A stretch of DNA of 60,170 nucleotides from Actinomycetes bacterium (GTDB taxonomy: Bacteria; Actinomycetota; Acidimicrobiia; Acidimicrobiales; Acidimicrobiaceae), in assembly GCA_021799035.1 (NCBI GenBank), contig JAJZBG010000010.1, forward strand, positions 6,041 through 66,210, read 5' to 3'. The notes under the pieces are model-generated. The model had not been told where the DNA came from and did not search any database. It was given only the letters and a program-made list of their open reading frames with translations. How positions within the stretch are numbered: the stretch's first letter is position 1; every line of letters begins with the position of its first letter. This document shows positions 53,476 to 60,170 of the stretch, in pieces. The position numbers and the translations under genes are program-made.

Positions 53476-54348
53476 ATGTCGGTCGTTGACTTTTCCCAAA
53501 ATGCCTCAGACCAGATAACCAGCGAGGAAGAGAGCGGCAAAGAACAGCTGCTTGCAGACACCAAGCGGTTTCAGCGTCGGCAGTCAATACAGAAATGGTC
53601 TATCCGGGTAGGTTTTGTAGTTCTGTGGCTTGGCTCGTGGCAGTATGTTGCAGCCAACAAGCTTCTGAACCCAGTGTTCATCGGGGAGCCAAGTGGGATC
53701 TGGAAAGCCTTCATCGGAATGTTGGGAGGCTCGATAGTCACCACTGATCTCAAGATCACGTTGTTCGAGAGCATCGTGGGATTTATTGCCTCCCTGGTCG
53801 TAGGCATTGCAGTCGCCTATAGCTTTGTCAGGTTTCCGGTGCTTGAGAGGGCTTTTCGTCCCATCGTGACGGCCGTGAACTCAGTCCCGCGAATCGCATT
53901 GATACCTATCTTCATCATCTGGTTTGGTTTTGGGCCAATGTCGAAGATCGCCAATATCGTCAGCTTCGTCACTTTCACTGTGTTGCTGGGGGCAATCGGA
54001 GCATTCACCGCATCCGATCGCGACCACATGCTTTTGGCAAAAGTGCTGGGCTTCAGCGAGAGGGAGCGCATGTGGAAGTTTGTCATTCCAAATGCGGTTC
54101 CCGCTTTGGCAAACATTCTCGAGCTTGCCCTGATCTACTCCTTTTTGGGAGCCATAACAGCTGAGATGCTTGGTGGCGCTCAAGGTGTAGGTGTGCGGCT
54201 TGTTCTTTTTGCGAATCAATACCAGACAAACGACTACTTCGCAGTTTTGTTGCTGATAGTGATTGTCACAGTGGTCATTGTGCAGGGGATGCGGCTCTTG
54301 CTCAAACGTTTTCTGAGCTGGCGTGAAGTAGAGATGCGAGGAGAATAG
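53476..54348 (+). CDS. SsuC/TauC-type ABC transporter permease
   Basis: The 290-residue membrane protein has about six helices after a polar N-terminus of 40 residues. AGGAGGGAGG precedes the ATG. Family features are FIGEPSGIWKAF, VGFIASLVVGIAVAYS, NSVPRIALIPIFIIWFG and the EAA-like coupling loop KVLGFSERERMWKFVIPNAVP. It is the channel of the importer. With no desulfonating enzyme nearby, sulfonate is not favoured over other ligands. The orphan binding protein at 16.8 kb could use the same channel. Confidence 0.92.
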   Translation: MSVVDFSQNASDQITSEEESGKEQLLADTKRFQRRQSIQKWSIRVGFVVLWLGSWQYVAANKLLNPVFIGEPSGIWKAFIGMLGGSIVTTDLKITLFESIVGFIASLVVGIAVAYSFVRFPVLERAFRPIVTAVNSVPRIALIPIFIIWFGFGPMSKIANIVSFVTFTVLLGAIGAFTASDRDHMLLAKVLGFSERERMWKFVIPNAVPALANILELALIYSFLGAITAEMLGGAQGVGVRLVLFANQYQTNDYFAVLLLIVIVTVVIVQGMRLLLKRFLSWREVEMRGE

Positions 54349-54669
54349 CGCTCTGCCTGTGCCAAATGATCTCCCTTGGGAGAAGCGGGCGGCTCCGGGG
54401 TTCCCCCCGGGGCCGCTCCTCGCTTAATCTTGCGGGCATCGCTTTCACCGAATGCCAGGAACGGGGCATTGTGGTTGGGATGAGATTCACCTACAATGTG
54501 GAAAAATTGAACAGGGGCTTTGGCGCGTAATTCTGTTTCTAGATGACTCTTTGCTGTGTAGTTCCAGCCATCGGTTGGGCATGGTTGATGCTCATTCCCA
54601 TGCAAACAAACTGATCTGAATTTTCCCCAACGCCTGAGTCTCTGGGTGACGATCCCCAGGGGGTGGTTT
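54349..54669. other. Intergenic region with GC-rich hairpin
   Basis: These 321 bp follow the importer operon. The first third holds the hairpin described separately. The rest contains the likely promoter of the beta-propeller gene, and no gene is supported. Confidence 0.45.
54383..54425 (+). terminator. GC-rich terminator-like hairpin after the importer operon
   Basis: A 12-bp stem (54389-54400 with 54405-54416, one G.U) and a 4-nt loop extend through an internal loop into a further 5 bp (54383-54387 with 54421-54425). No U-run follows, as is common for actinobacterial hairpin terminators. Confidence 0.55.
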
Positions 54670-55662
54670 ATGGCGACGGTCCTTATTGGTACGGTTGGCG
54701 GTTTGTATTTGAAGCACATTGGCGATTCCTCCGAGGCAATTAAAGTCGGATTCGGCGATAAAGGATTTGGGACGATTCGCTCCATAGTTGTTGACCGGAG
54801 TGACGCAAGGCGGATTTTTCTATCTACAACCCGAGCAGGAGTCTGGCGTAGCAACGATGGCGGGGATTCCTGGAGGGAGATGAACCACGGCCTCATATAT
54901 CAGGAGGTTTGGTCCCTCGAGCAGCAAACAGGAACCGGTGATCTCTTTGCAGGCACTGGCCCGGCATGTCTTTTCAAATCAAGCGACAATGGAGAGAGCT
55001 GGCAGGAGTTTGAAGGGCTGAGGGGCATTGACGGCCGTGCCGAGTGGTTCCTTCACCTGCCTCCATATTTCCCCCACATTAGGGGGATTGCGTTTTGCGA
55101 AGGGGATCCTGCGGTTCTGGTCTGTGCGGTGGAGGAGGGCGGAATTGTCACAACAAGCGATGGAGGGGATAGTTGGAGCAACTTTCGCAAAGGGATTTGC
55201 GACGATGCTCACAGCGTTGCGACAATGCCGGACGATGCGCACACCATTCTTGTCGCCACCGGGGACGGCACCTTCATAAGCACAAATGGGGGCGAAGGTT
55301 TCGCGCGGTGCTCAGGGGTTTATAAGTCTTATTCCACCCATGTTCTGACGAGCTCGCAGCTCCCTGGCGCCGTGCTGGTCGTGGCGGGTCGCAACCAGCC
55401 AAGGCATTGGAGGACTGACAAGGGGGCCGAAACTGGGTTTTTCGTTAGCCGTGATTCTGGTTCGAGTTGGTTCGAGATCACAGAAGGCGTCCCGGCGCAC
55501 TTGCATGGGGGCGCTCATGCTGCATGCTGGGACCCGTTCAACGTCGGAAGGGCCTTCGTCGGGCTCAGTGACGGCTCCATATGGAGCCTAACGGTAAATG
55601 GGGAAGCAAAGCTCTGGCTGTCTGGCCTTTTCGCTGTCACTGCCTTGGCTGTCATGCCATGA
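54670..55662 (+). CDS. Cytoplasmic Asp-box (BNR-like) beta-propeller protein
   Basis: 330 residues from the ATG at 54670 (AGGGGG upstream; an in-frame GTG at 54646 is an alternative). About five repeats carry the Asp-box pattern S-x-D-x-G-x-x-W: SNDGGDSW, SSDNGESW, TSDGGDSW, the degenerate STNGGEGF and SRDSGSSW. This is the fold of VPS10/sialidase-type and Ycf48-like propellers. No signal peptide or membrane segment is seen, unlike most bacterial relatives, so it should be cytoplasmic. No catalytic residues of sialidases are apparent. A binding or scaffolding role, or an unrecognised hydrolase, is possible. Confidence 0.75.
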   Translation: MATVLIGTVGGLYLKHIGDSSEAIKVGFGDKGFGTIRSIVVDRSDARRIFLSTTRAGVWRSNDGGDSWREMNHGLIYQEVWSLEQQTGTGDLFAGTGPACLFKSSDNGESWQEFEGLRGIDGRAEWFLHLPPYFPHIRGIAFCEGDPAVLVCAVEEGGIVTTSDGGDSWSNFRKGICDDAHSVATMPDDAHTILVATGDGTFISTNGGEGFARCSGVYKSYSTHVLTSSQLPGAVLVVAGRNQPRHWRTDKGAETGFFVSRDSGSSWFEITEGVPAHLHGGAHAACWDPFNVGRAFVGLSDGSIWSLTVNGEAKLWLSGLFAVTALAVMP

Positions 55663-55717
55663 GAGTGGGATTCAGCATTTAGAGCAAAATTCTGCTAGCT
55701 GCCTTGCATATGTCATA

Positions 55718-55746
55718 TCTAGTACTATACTCAGTATATTACTAGA
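55718..55746. promoter_or_regulatory. 29-bp near-perfect palindromic operator of the PadR unit
   Basis: The left arm 55718-55731 and right arm 55733-55746 are inverted repeats matching at 13 of 14 positions around a single central C at 55732. The outer heptamers are TCTAGTA and TACTAGA; the inner ones are ATACT and AGTAT. It ends 14 bp before the padR start and probably overlaps the promoter, as expected for an autoregulating PadR dimer. Confidence 0.75.
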
Positions 55747-55760
55747 AAGAGAGCTGCCAA

Positions 55761-56336
55761 ATGAGTGTAAAGCATGCGATTCTGGCCCTTCTCAGCACTG
55801 GGCCCAAGTACGGTCTGCAACTGAAGCAGGAGTTCGAGTCCACCACGGGCGATGTGTGGCCGCTCAATGTGGGCCAGGTATATACAACTCTGCAGCGCCT
55901 AGAGCGTGACGGCCTTGTCGAGTCAGATGATCCTGGATCCGATAGCGCTCATAACAGCTTTGTCATCACCACTTCCGGGCAAGAGGAGCTCTCCAGATGG
56001 CTCAACACGCCTCCAGATCTGGTGGCGCCTCCGCGAGACGAGCTGGTGATGAAGGTGCTGTGCGCCCTGAAGGTTCCTGGAATCGACGTCAACGATATCA
56101 TCCAGACCCACAGGAGACACCTTGTCGAGCTGATGCAGCAGTGGACAAGGCTCAAAGAAGATGAGGCCGATTTCGATATTGGCTTTGCCCTCGTGGTCGA
56201 TGCCGAGCTTTTCCGGCTGGATTCAGTCGCTAGATGGCTCGATGCCGCAGAAGCCAGGCTGCACCGCACCCCGATAAAGCCCCAGGCCGGCGACAGGGCT
56301 CCTGTCCTGAGGAGAAGGTTGGTGAGGCGCAAATGA
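55761..56336 (+). CDS. PadR-family transcriptional regulator
   Basis: The 191-residue protein starts behind GAAAGAGAG. The N-terminal PadR winged helix (residues 1-80) reads SVKHAILALLSTGPKYGLQL, then VGQVYTTLQRLERDGLVES. The C-terminal helical domain of about 80 residues (VNDIIQTHRRHLVELMQQW) provides dimerisation, as in Vir-type PadR members. Its stop overlaps the next start (ATGA), so it is coupled to the ABC ATPase and very likely represses its own operon through the palindrome just upstream. Inducers of such systems are usually drugs or cell-envelope-active compounds. Confidence 0.92.
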   Translation: MSVKHAILALLSTGPKYGLQLKQEFESTTGDVWPLNVGQVYTTLQRLERDGLVESDDPGSDSAHNSFVITTSGQEELSRWLNTPPDLVAPPRDELVMKVLCALKVPGIDVNDIIQTHRRHLVELMQQWTRLKEDEADFDIGFALVVDAELFRLDSVARWLDAAEARLHRTPIKPQAGDRAPVLRRRLVRRK

Positions 56337-57070
56337 GCTTTGTCGAACTCCGCAACGTTTACAAGTCATATGGGGACGGAGCAGCCAAGGTTGACGCGCT
56401 CCGAGGAATAGAGCTTTCGGTCGAACCGGGTGGATTCGTGGCCGTGATGGGGCCCAGCGGATCGGGGAAGTCGACGCTGCTAATGATCGCTGGAAGCCTG
56501 GAAGAGCCTACCGAGGGTGACGTTCGGATAGACGGCTTGCGGCTTTCGGGGCTATCGCGCAACCAGAAGGCGCGCCTTCGTCGCAGAACCATTGGCTATG
56601 TTTTTCAGGACTTCAACCTTCTCGCCGGGTTGACCGCAGTGGAGAACGTCTGTCTGCCTCTCGAGCTCGATGGAATAGCTGCGCGCAAAGCAAGGGCAAT
56701 CGGGATGGCTGCTCTCGAAGAGCTGGGCCTGGCGGATCGCTCCAATCGCTACCCGGATCAGCTGTCTGGGGGTGAACGTCAGAGGGTCGCAATAGCTCGA
56801 GCGGTTGTTGGCGAGAGGCGTCTGCTTCTGGCGGACGAGCCGTCAGGCGCTTTGGACTCGGTCAACGGCGAGGCAGTGATGCGCATGATATTGAGCGCGT
56901 GCAAGACTGGCGTGGCTGCAGTCGTTGTCACGCACGACGCGCATTTGGCATCGTGGGCAGATCGCGTGGTCTTTTTGCGTGACGGGCGTGTAGTCGATCA
57001 GACAAATCCGCCTCCCAGTCCTGAGTCCATTCTTCAGCCCTCCACTGGGCCGAACGAGCCTTCTCTGTAG
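56333..57070 (+). CDS. MacB/LolD-type ABC transporter ATP-binding protein
   Basis: 245 residues from the ATG at 56333, which overlaps the padR stop; the open frame begins earlier. Walker A GPSGSGKST is at about residues 43-51, Q-loop VFQDFNLLAGLTAVENV follows, signature LSGGERQRVAIAR and Walker B LLLADEPSGALD are canonical for the MacB/LolD/FtsE group. It forms a mechanotransmitting or export complex with the FtsX-type permease 8 bp downstream. The PadR link suggests a role in resistance to an antimicrobial or in envelope stress. Confidence 0.93.
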   Translation: MSFVELRNVYKSYGDGAAKVDALRGIELSVEPGGFVAVMGPSGSGKSTLLMIAGSLEEPTEGDVRIDGLRLSGLSRNQKARLRRRTIGYVFQDFNLLAGLTAVENVCLPLELDGIAARKARAIGMAALEELGLADRSNRYPDQLSGGERQRVAIARAVVGERRLLLADEPSGALDSVNGEAVMRMILSACKTGVAAVVVTHDAHLASWADRVVFLRDGRVVDQTNPPPSPESILQPSTGPNEPSL

Positions 57071-57078
57071 GGGCAGAG

Positions 57079-59640
57079 ATGAACACGGTCAACCAACCCT
57101 CTCTCGCCAATGACGGCGGCATACCGGCACGCCGTGCAATGATTCGGTGGGCGTGGAGACTCTTCAAGCGCGAATGGCATCAGCAGCTTCTGATCCTGGG
57201 GCTCATCACCGTTGCGGTGACGGCGACAATCATTGGCGCAGCTGTGGCTAGAAATGCCCCGCCCCCTGCTAACAGCGGATTTGGCAGTGCGCGCTACAGC
57301 GCAACTATAGAAGGCTCGGATCCGCGATTTCAGAGCGAAGTTGCCTCATTTTCAAAGCAGTTCAAACCGGTTGAGGTGATCGAGAATCAGATTCTCAGGA
57401 TTCCAGGTTCCACCATGACCTTCGAGCTTCGCTCCCAGAGTCCTCATGGCATTTTCTCGAAGCCGATGCTGACTCTGGTTAGCGGCCGCTATCCCTTGAC
57501 CGGCGGCGAAGTGGCGTTGACGCCAGACCTGGCTCGCAATCTTGATCTGAAGGTCGGAGATGCCTTCAGGGTGGGCGGAGCCTCACGCAAGGTGGTTGGA
57601 ATTGTCGAGAACCCCCAAAGCCTGCTTGACCAGTTCGCCCTGGTTACCCCTGGACAGGTCGAAGCAGCTACGACAGCGACCATTCTTTTCGACATCCCCA
57701 AGGGAATGTCTTTGGCCGCCGGGAACATTGGAAAGCCTGCAGTGAGCGCATCTCGAACTTTTTTGATCCCAAGGAGCCTCACCTTCGATGGTGTAGCGAT
57801 CCAGAGCGCGTCCAAGGGATCTGCTGGCGCCTTTGCAAACCCTGAGACAATTTCGGTAGCTGGCTTAGCGCTTGGAATGCTGCTGATAGCACTTGTAGCG
57901 GTGGGCGGTTTCACCGTGGTTGCTCAGCGGCGCATGCGAGCGTTTGGCGTTCTCGAGTCGCTGGGAGCCAGCGACAAAAATGTCAAGCTCGTCGTGAAAG
58001 CCGACGGCGTCATCGTGGGAGTGGTCGGTTCGCTCGTAGGAGTGGTGATCGCTCTTGCCGGATGGCTTGCCTACAGGCCAGTGCTGGAGTCGAGCTCACA
58101 TCACCTCATAAGCGTGCTGGCAGTACCTTGGACGGTTGTCGTAGCCTCGATGCTTCTTGCTACCGTTGCCGCCTACCTTGCAGCTTCCCAGCCAGCCCGG
58201 TCTCTGACTAGAGCGTCGGTTGCAGCCTCGCTTTCGGCTAGGCCGGCTCCCCCAAGGCAGCTCCATCGCTCAGCCATTCCAGCTATTGCACTTCTGGCTT
58301 CCGCTTTTGTCATTGTCTGGTATTCAGGCAAACAGGACAGTCCCGGGTTGCTAATCATTGGTCTCATATTTCTTGTTGCTGCCGTTGTGCTTTTGTCGCC
58401 CTTGTTTCTGGCTGCCCTTGGCAGATCTGGACGCCGAGCGCCCCTTGCCCTCCGCTTGGCGTTTCGCGATTTGGCAAGGTATAGAGCTCGGTCTGGCTCA
58501 GTGCTCGCGGCAGTCAGTCTCGGAATACTGATATCTGTAATAATCTCTGGTGTGGCGGCGGTCCGCTACTCAAACCCTCTCGACTACGTGGGTCCTAACC
58601 TAGCGCCTGATCAGTTGGTCCTTCATGTGTCCGGTCCACCTGCTAGCGCGGTGAAACTCGGAGAGGGTGCTGGAGTGCCAACGGGGAGCGGTCGGGCAAA
58701 GAGCCTTGGGGCGAGCGCGAACTCAATTGCCAAGGCTCTCGGCATCAATAGCGCCGTGGAGTTGGACAGCGTCGATGCCAACCTAAGGCATGCCGCCCAG
58801 GGTCGCAATTGGATGGGTACGATCTACGTTGCGACCCCTCAGCTGCTTGGAGAATTTGGGATAAATTCTTCGGAGGTTTCACCAAATGCCGATATTGTGA
58901 CTATGCGGCCAGGCCTTTCCGGCGAATCCAAAATGCAGTTGATTTATGGAAGCAACTTATATGGAGTAGTAGCGCCGCCTGGTAGCAGCCAAGCATACTC
59001 CTGTCCGACAAGCGACTGTCTTTCTAATCCTGTTATCCAGCAGATAAAGGGCCTTCCCTCTGGCACCTCGGCACCAAACACCGCCATCACTGAAACCGCT
59101 GTCAAAAAGCTTGGTCTAACCACCTTTGTTTCTGGATGGTTCATGCAGGCTTCCAAACCCTTCTCCAACGCTCAAATGACTGCCGCCCAGCAGGCGGCGG
59201 CCGCAGTTGGCATGGTGGTAGAGACCCAGAACACCTTGCCTACTTCATCGACCATCATTAGCTGGGCGACTGCATTTGGAATTGCTCTGGCAATAGCGAT
59301 TCTTGTGATGTCGGTGGGCCTTTTGAGAAGCGAGACGGCAGCCGACTTGCGAACTCTGGCTGCAACTGGCGCGACCAGCTTCACCCGTCGCAATATCACC
59401 GCTGCGACAGCAGGCGCTCTGGGCTTTCTAGGAGCCATCCTGGGTACCGCGGCTGGCTACGTGGGGGTCATGGGCTGGTTCATGTCGGGCGTTCAAGGTG
59501 GGGGCCTCTCGGCGGTCACGAATGTCCCGATTGAAAATCTCGCAATAGTGATCGTGGGGATGCCGCTGCTCGCAGCACTGTTGGGCTGGCTTCTTGCCGG
59601 GCGAACTCAGCCAAGCATGGCTCGGCAGGCAATTGAATGA
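57079..59640 (+). CDS. FtsX/MacB-type ABC permease with two FtsX domains
   Basis: At 853 residues this is a long permease with an N-terminal helix, a large extracellular domain of about 180 residues, and a FtsX core (GLALGMLLIALVAVGGFTVVA ... MRAFGVLESLGASDKNVKLV). Further helices, a second extracellular domain (about residues 500-720) and a second FtsX core (AIAILVMSVGLLRSETAADLRTLAATGA) follow. Ten transmembrane helices in this order are typical of BceB/YtrF-like and actinobacterial MacB-like permeases. The short second extracellular domain contains a Cys pair (SCPTSDC). It pairs with the preceding ATPase. Confidence 0.92.
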   Translation: MNTVNQPSLANDGGIPARRAMIRWAWRLFKREWHQQLLILGLITVAVTATIIGAAVARNAPPPANSGFGSARYSATIEGSDPRFQSEVASFSKQFKPVEVIENQILRIPGSTMTFELRSQSPHGIFSKPMLTLVSGRYPLTGGEVALTPDLARNLDLKVGDAFRVGGASRKVVGIVENPQSLLDQFALVTPGQVEAATTATILFDIPKGMSLAAGNIGKPAVSASRTFLIPRSLTFDGVAIQSASKGSAGAFANPETISVAGLALGMLLIALVAVGGFTVVAQRRMRAFGVLESLGASDKNVKLVVKADGVIVGVVGSLVGVVIALAGWLAYRPVLESSSHHLISVLAVPWTVVVASMLLATVAAYLAASQPARSLTRASVAASLSARPAPPRQLHRSAIPAIALLASAFVIVWYSGKQDSPGLLIIGLIFLVAAVVLLSPLFLAALGRSGRRAPLALRLAFRDLARYRARSGSVLAAVSLGILISVIISGVAAVRYSNPLDYVGPNLAPDQLVLHVSGPPASAVKLGEGAGVPTGSGRAKSLGASANSIAKALGINSAVELDSVDANLRHAAQGRNWMGTIYVATPQLLGEFGINSSEVSPNADIVTMRPGLSGESKMQLIYGSNLYGVVAPPGSSQAYSCPTSDCLSNPVIQQIKGLPSGTSAPNTAITETAVKKLGLTTFVSGWFMQASKPFSNAQMTAAQQAAAAVGMVVETQNTLPTSSTIISWATAFGIALAIAILVMSVGLLRSETAADLRTLAATGATSFTRRNITAATAGALGFLGAILGTAAGYVGVMGWFMSGVQGGGLSAVTNVPIENLAIVIVGMPLLAALLGWLLAGRTQPSMARQAIE

Positions 59641-59710
59641 CAACAAGCACCCACTCACGGCATTCGTCGTCGCTCACTTGGGCCAGCGTCGATAGACCGT
59701 CAGCGCACTT

Positions 59711-59962
59711 TTGTCACAGCTGGTGAAGTTTGGATCGAGGATCGGCAACCGAAGGCGCCTTGCGCGATCAGATGCACTTTTCGTCTTGCTCATGGTCAAC
59801 GTCTTGGCATCTGGCTTGTTCGATCTGCTGGTTGGCCAAAAAAGCTTCATTCCAGGCCTAGAGGTGGGTTGGCATGCGCTTTCGAGCCTGCTTCTGCTCG
59901 GCTATCTGTTGGCTCATGTGCTCAGACGGCGCAAGCGGATCCGCACCTCGAGCATATGCTAA
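59711..59962 (+). CDS. Small membrane protein (DUF4405-like?), uncertain start
   Basis: Up to 83 residues from TTG at 59711 or GTG at 59722; neither has a good ribosome site. Two hydrophobic helices flank a loop: LFVLLMVNVLASGLFDLLVG and WHALSSLLLLGYLLAHVLRRRKRI. The pattern of His near the membrane surface and the C-terminal Arg/Lys cluster resembles short cytochrome-b561-like or DUF4405 proteins, but the resemblance is weak. It may belong to the PadR-controlled unit. Confidence 0.5.
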   Translation: MSQLVKFGSRIGNRRRLARSDALFVLLMVNVLASGLFDLLVGQKSFIPGLEVGWHALSSLLLLGYLLAHVLRRRKRIRTSSIC

Positions 59963-60005
59963 CTCCTGGCCACTTCCTTCTGACAGAAGTGCTCGACGAT
60001 GAAAA

Positions 60006-60044
60006 GGGCGGAGATATGGCTGTTTAGCCGGCTGGTCTCCGCCC
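60006..60044 (-). terminator. Terminator of the minus-strand biotin carboxylase gene
   Basis: Perfect 9-bp arms at 60006-60014 and 60036-60044 enclose a 21-nt loop with an inner 4-bp stem. Read on the minus strand, the hairpin is followed by CTTTTC. It lies 8 bp beyond the stop of the edge gene. Confidence 0.6.
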
Positions 60045-60051
60045 CCCTTCC

Positions 60052-60170
60052 CTAACCCACAGGCATGAACTGGTCTATGTTCTTCTCGACCCACCTGGTG
60101 TTGTAGTTCCCCGATTCAAAGTCGGGGTTGTTTGTAAGAAATGAAAGAAAAGAGATGTTGGTCTCTATCC
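60052..60170 (-). CDS. C-terminus of an acyl-CoA/pyruvate carboxylase biotin-carboxylase subunit (partial)
   Basis: The last 38 codons of a minus-strand gene end at TAG 60052-60054. The translation contains IETNISFLSFL, NPDFESGNYNTRWVE and a short polar tail. Biotin carboxylases end in this way, with a TNI-FL ... PDF-x-x-G-x-Y-T-x-x-x-E pattern. The protein would carboxylate biotin with bicarbonate and ATP for acetyl-, propionyl- or 2-oxoacid metabolism. The remainder of the gene lies outside the window, so the exact type cannot be told. Confidence 0.7.
   Translation of the reverse strand, partial: IETNISFLSFLTNNPDFESGNYNTRWVEKNIDQFMPVG

Overview
The window looks like chromosomal DNA from a moderate-GC Actinomycetota, most plausibly an Acidimicrobiia-like lineage. 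This is an inference from three things: six solute-binding lipoproteins with an A/S-C-G-S-S lipobox followed by a long Ser/Thr/Ala linker, an F420-type PPOX-fold protein, and frequent GTG/TTG starts behind clear Shine-Dalgarno sequences. No tRNA, rRNA, insertion sequence, integrase or CRISPR array was recognised. The density of transporters and oxidoreductases marks most of the window as a nutrient-acquisition and catabolic region.

Layout. 1-4.4 kb: the end of an Ig-like membrane protein, a large molybdopterin oxidoreductase and its TorD-type chaperone. 4.6-5.7 kb: a GT4 glycosyltransferase. 5.9-10.1 kb: a complete phosphate transporter in the order pstB-pstS-pstC-pstA, with a Pho-box-like 11-bp direct repeat upstream and a hairpin between pstS and pstC. 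10.1-16.4 kb: a glycogen-debranching-type glycosidase, a membrane protein, a DHA2 MFS exporter and an S11-like D-Ala-D-Ala carboxypeptidase homologue that lacks the KTG lysine. 16.8-23.2 kb: an orphan NMT1-type binding lipoprotein, then HyuA/HyuB (hydantoinase/oxoprolinase family) and an SDR dehydrogenase. 23.4-27.2 kb: a small membrane protein, a doubtful small ORF, a DrrAB-type ABC exporter and the PPOX-fold protein.

27.7-42.4 kb is the striking part. Two tripartite tricarboxylate transporters (TctC lipoprotein plus a natural TctA-TctB fusion) are interleaved with six full-length ornithine cyclodeaminase/mu-crystallin family genes. By eye, all six replace the canonical lysine of that family with arginine and have a shortened loop where the catalytic aspartate should lie. 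They are therefore unlikely to be ornithine cyclodeaminases and more likely NAD(P)-dependent imine or related reductases of unknown substrate. They fall into three sequence subtypes that alternate along the locus.

42.5-54.3 kb continues the catabolic theme: a MarR regulator divergent from a ClC chloride transporter with CBS and RCK_C-like domains, a zinc alcohol dehydrogenase with a DUF6282-type amidohydrolase-like protein, an orphan branched-chain-amino-acid-type binding lipoprotein, a 50-residue membrane protein, an aldo/keto reductase, and a complete SsuABC/TauABC-type importer. 54.6-60 kb: a soluble Asp-box beta-propeller, a PadR regulator with a near-perfect 29-bp operator controlling a MacB/FtsX-type ABC system, a small membrane protein, and at the edge the C-terminus of a biotin carboxylase on the minus strand.

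Taken together, binding proteins and two TTT importers would bring in organic anions. HyuAB, DUF6282 and the oxidoreductases would then open rings and reduce or oxidise nitrogen-containing carboxylates. The six-paralog array with its paired transporters is the best candidate for an undescribed system.
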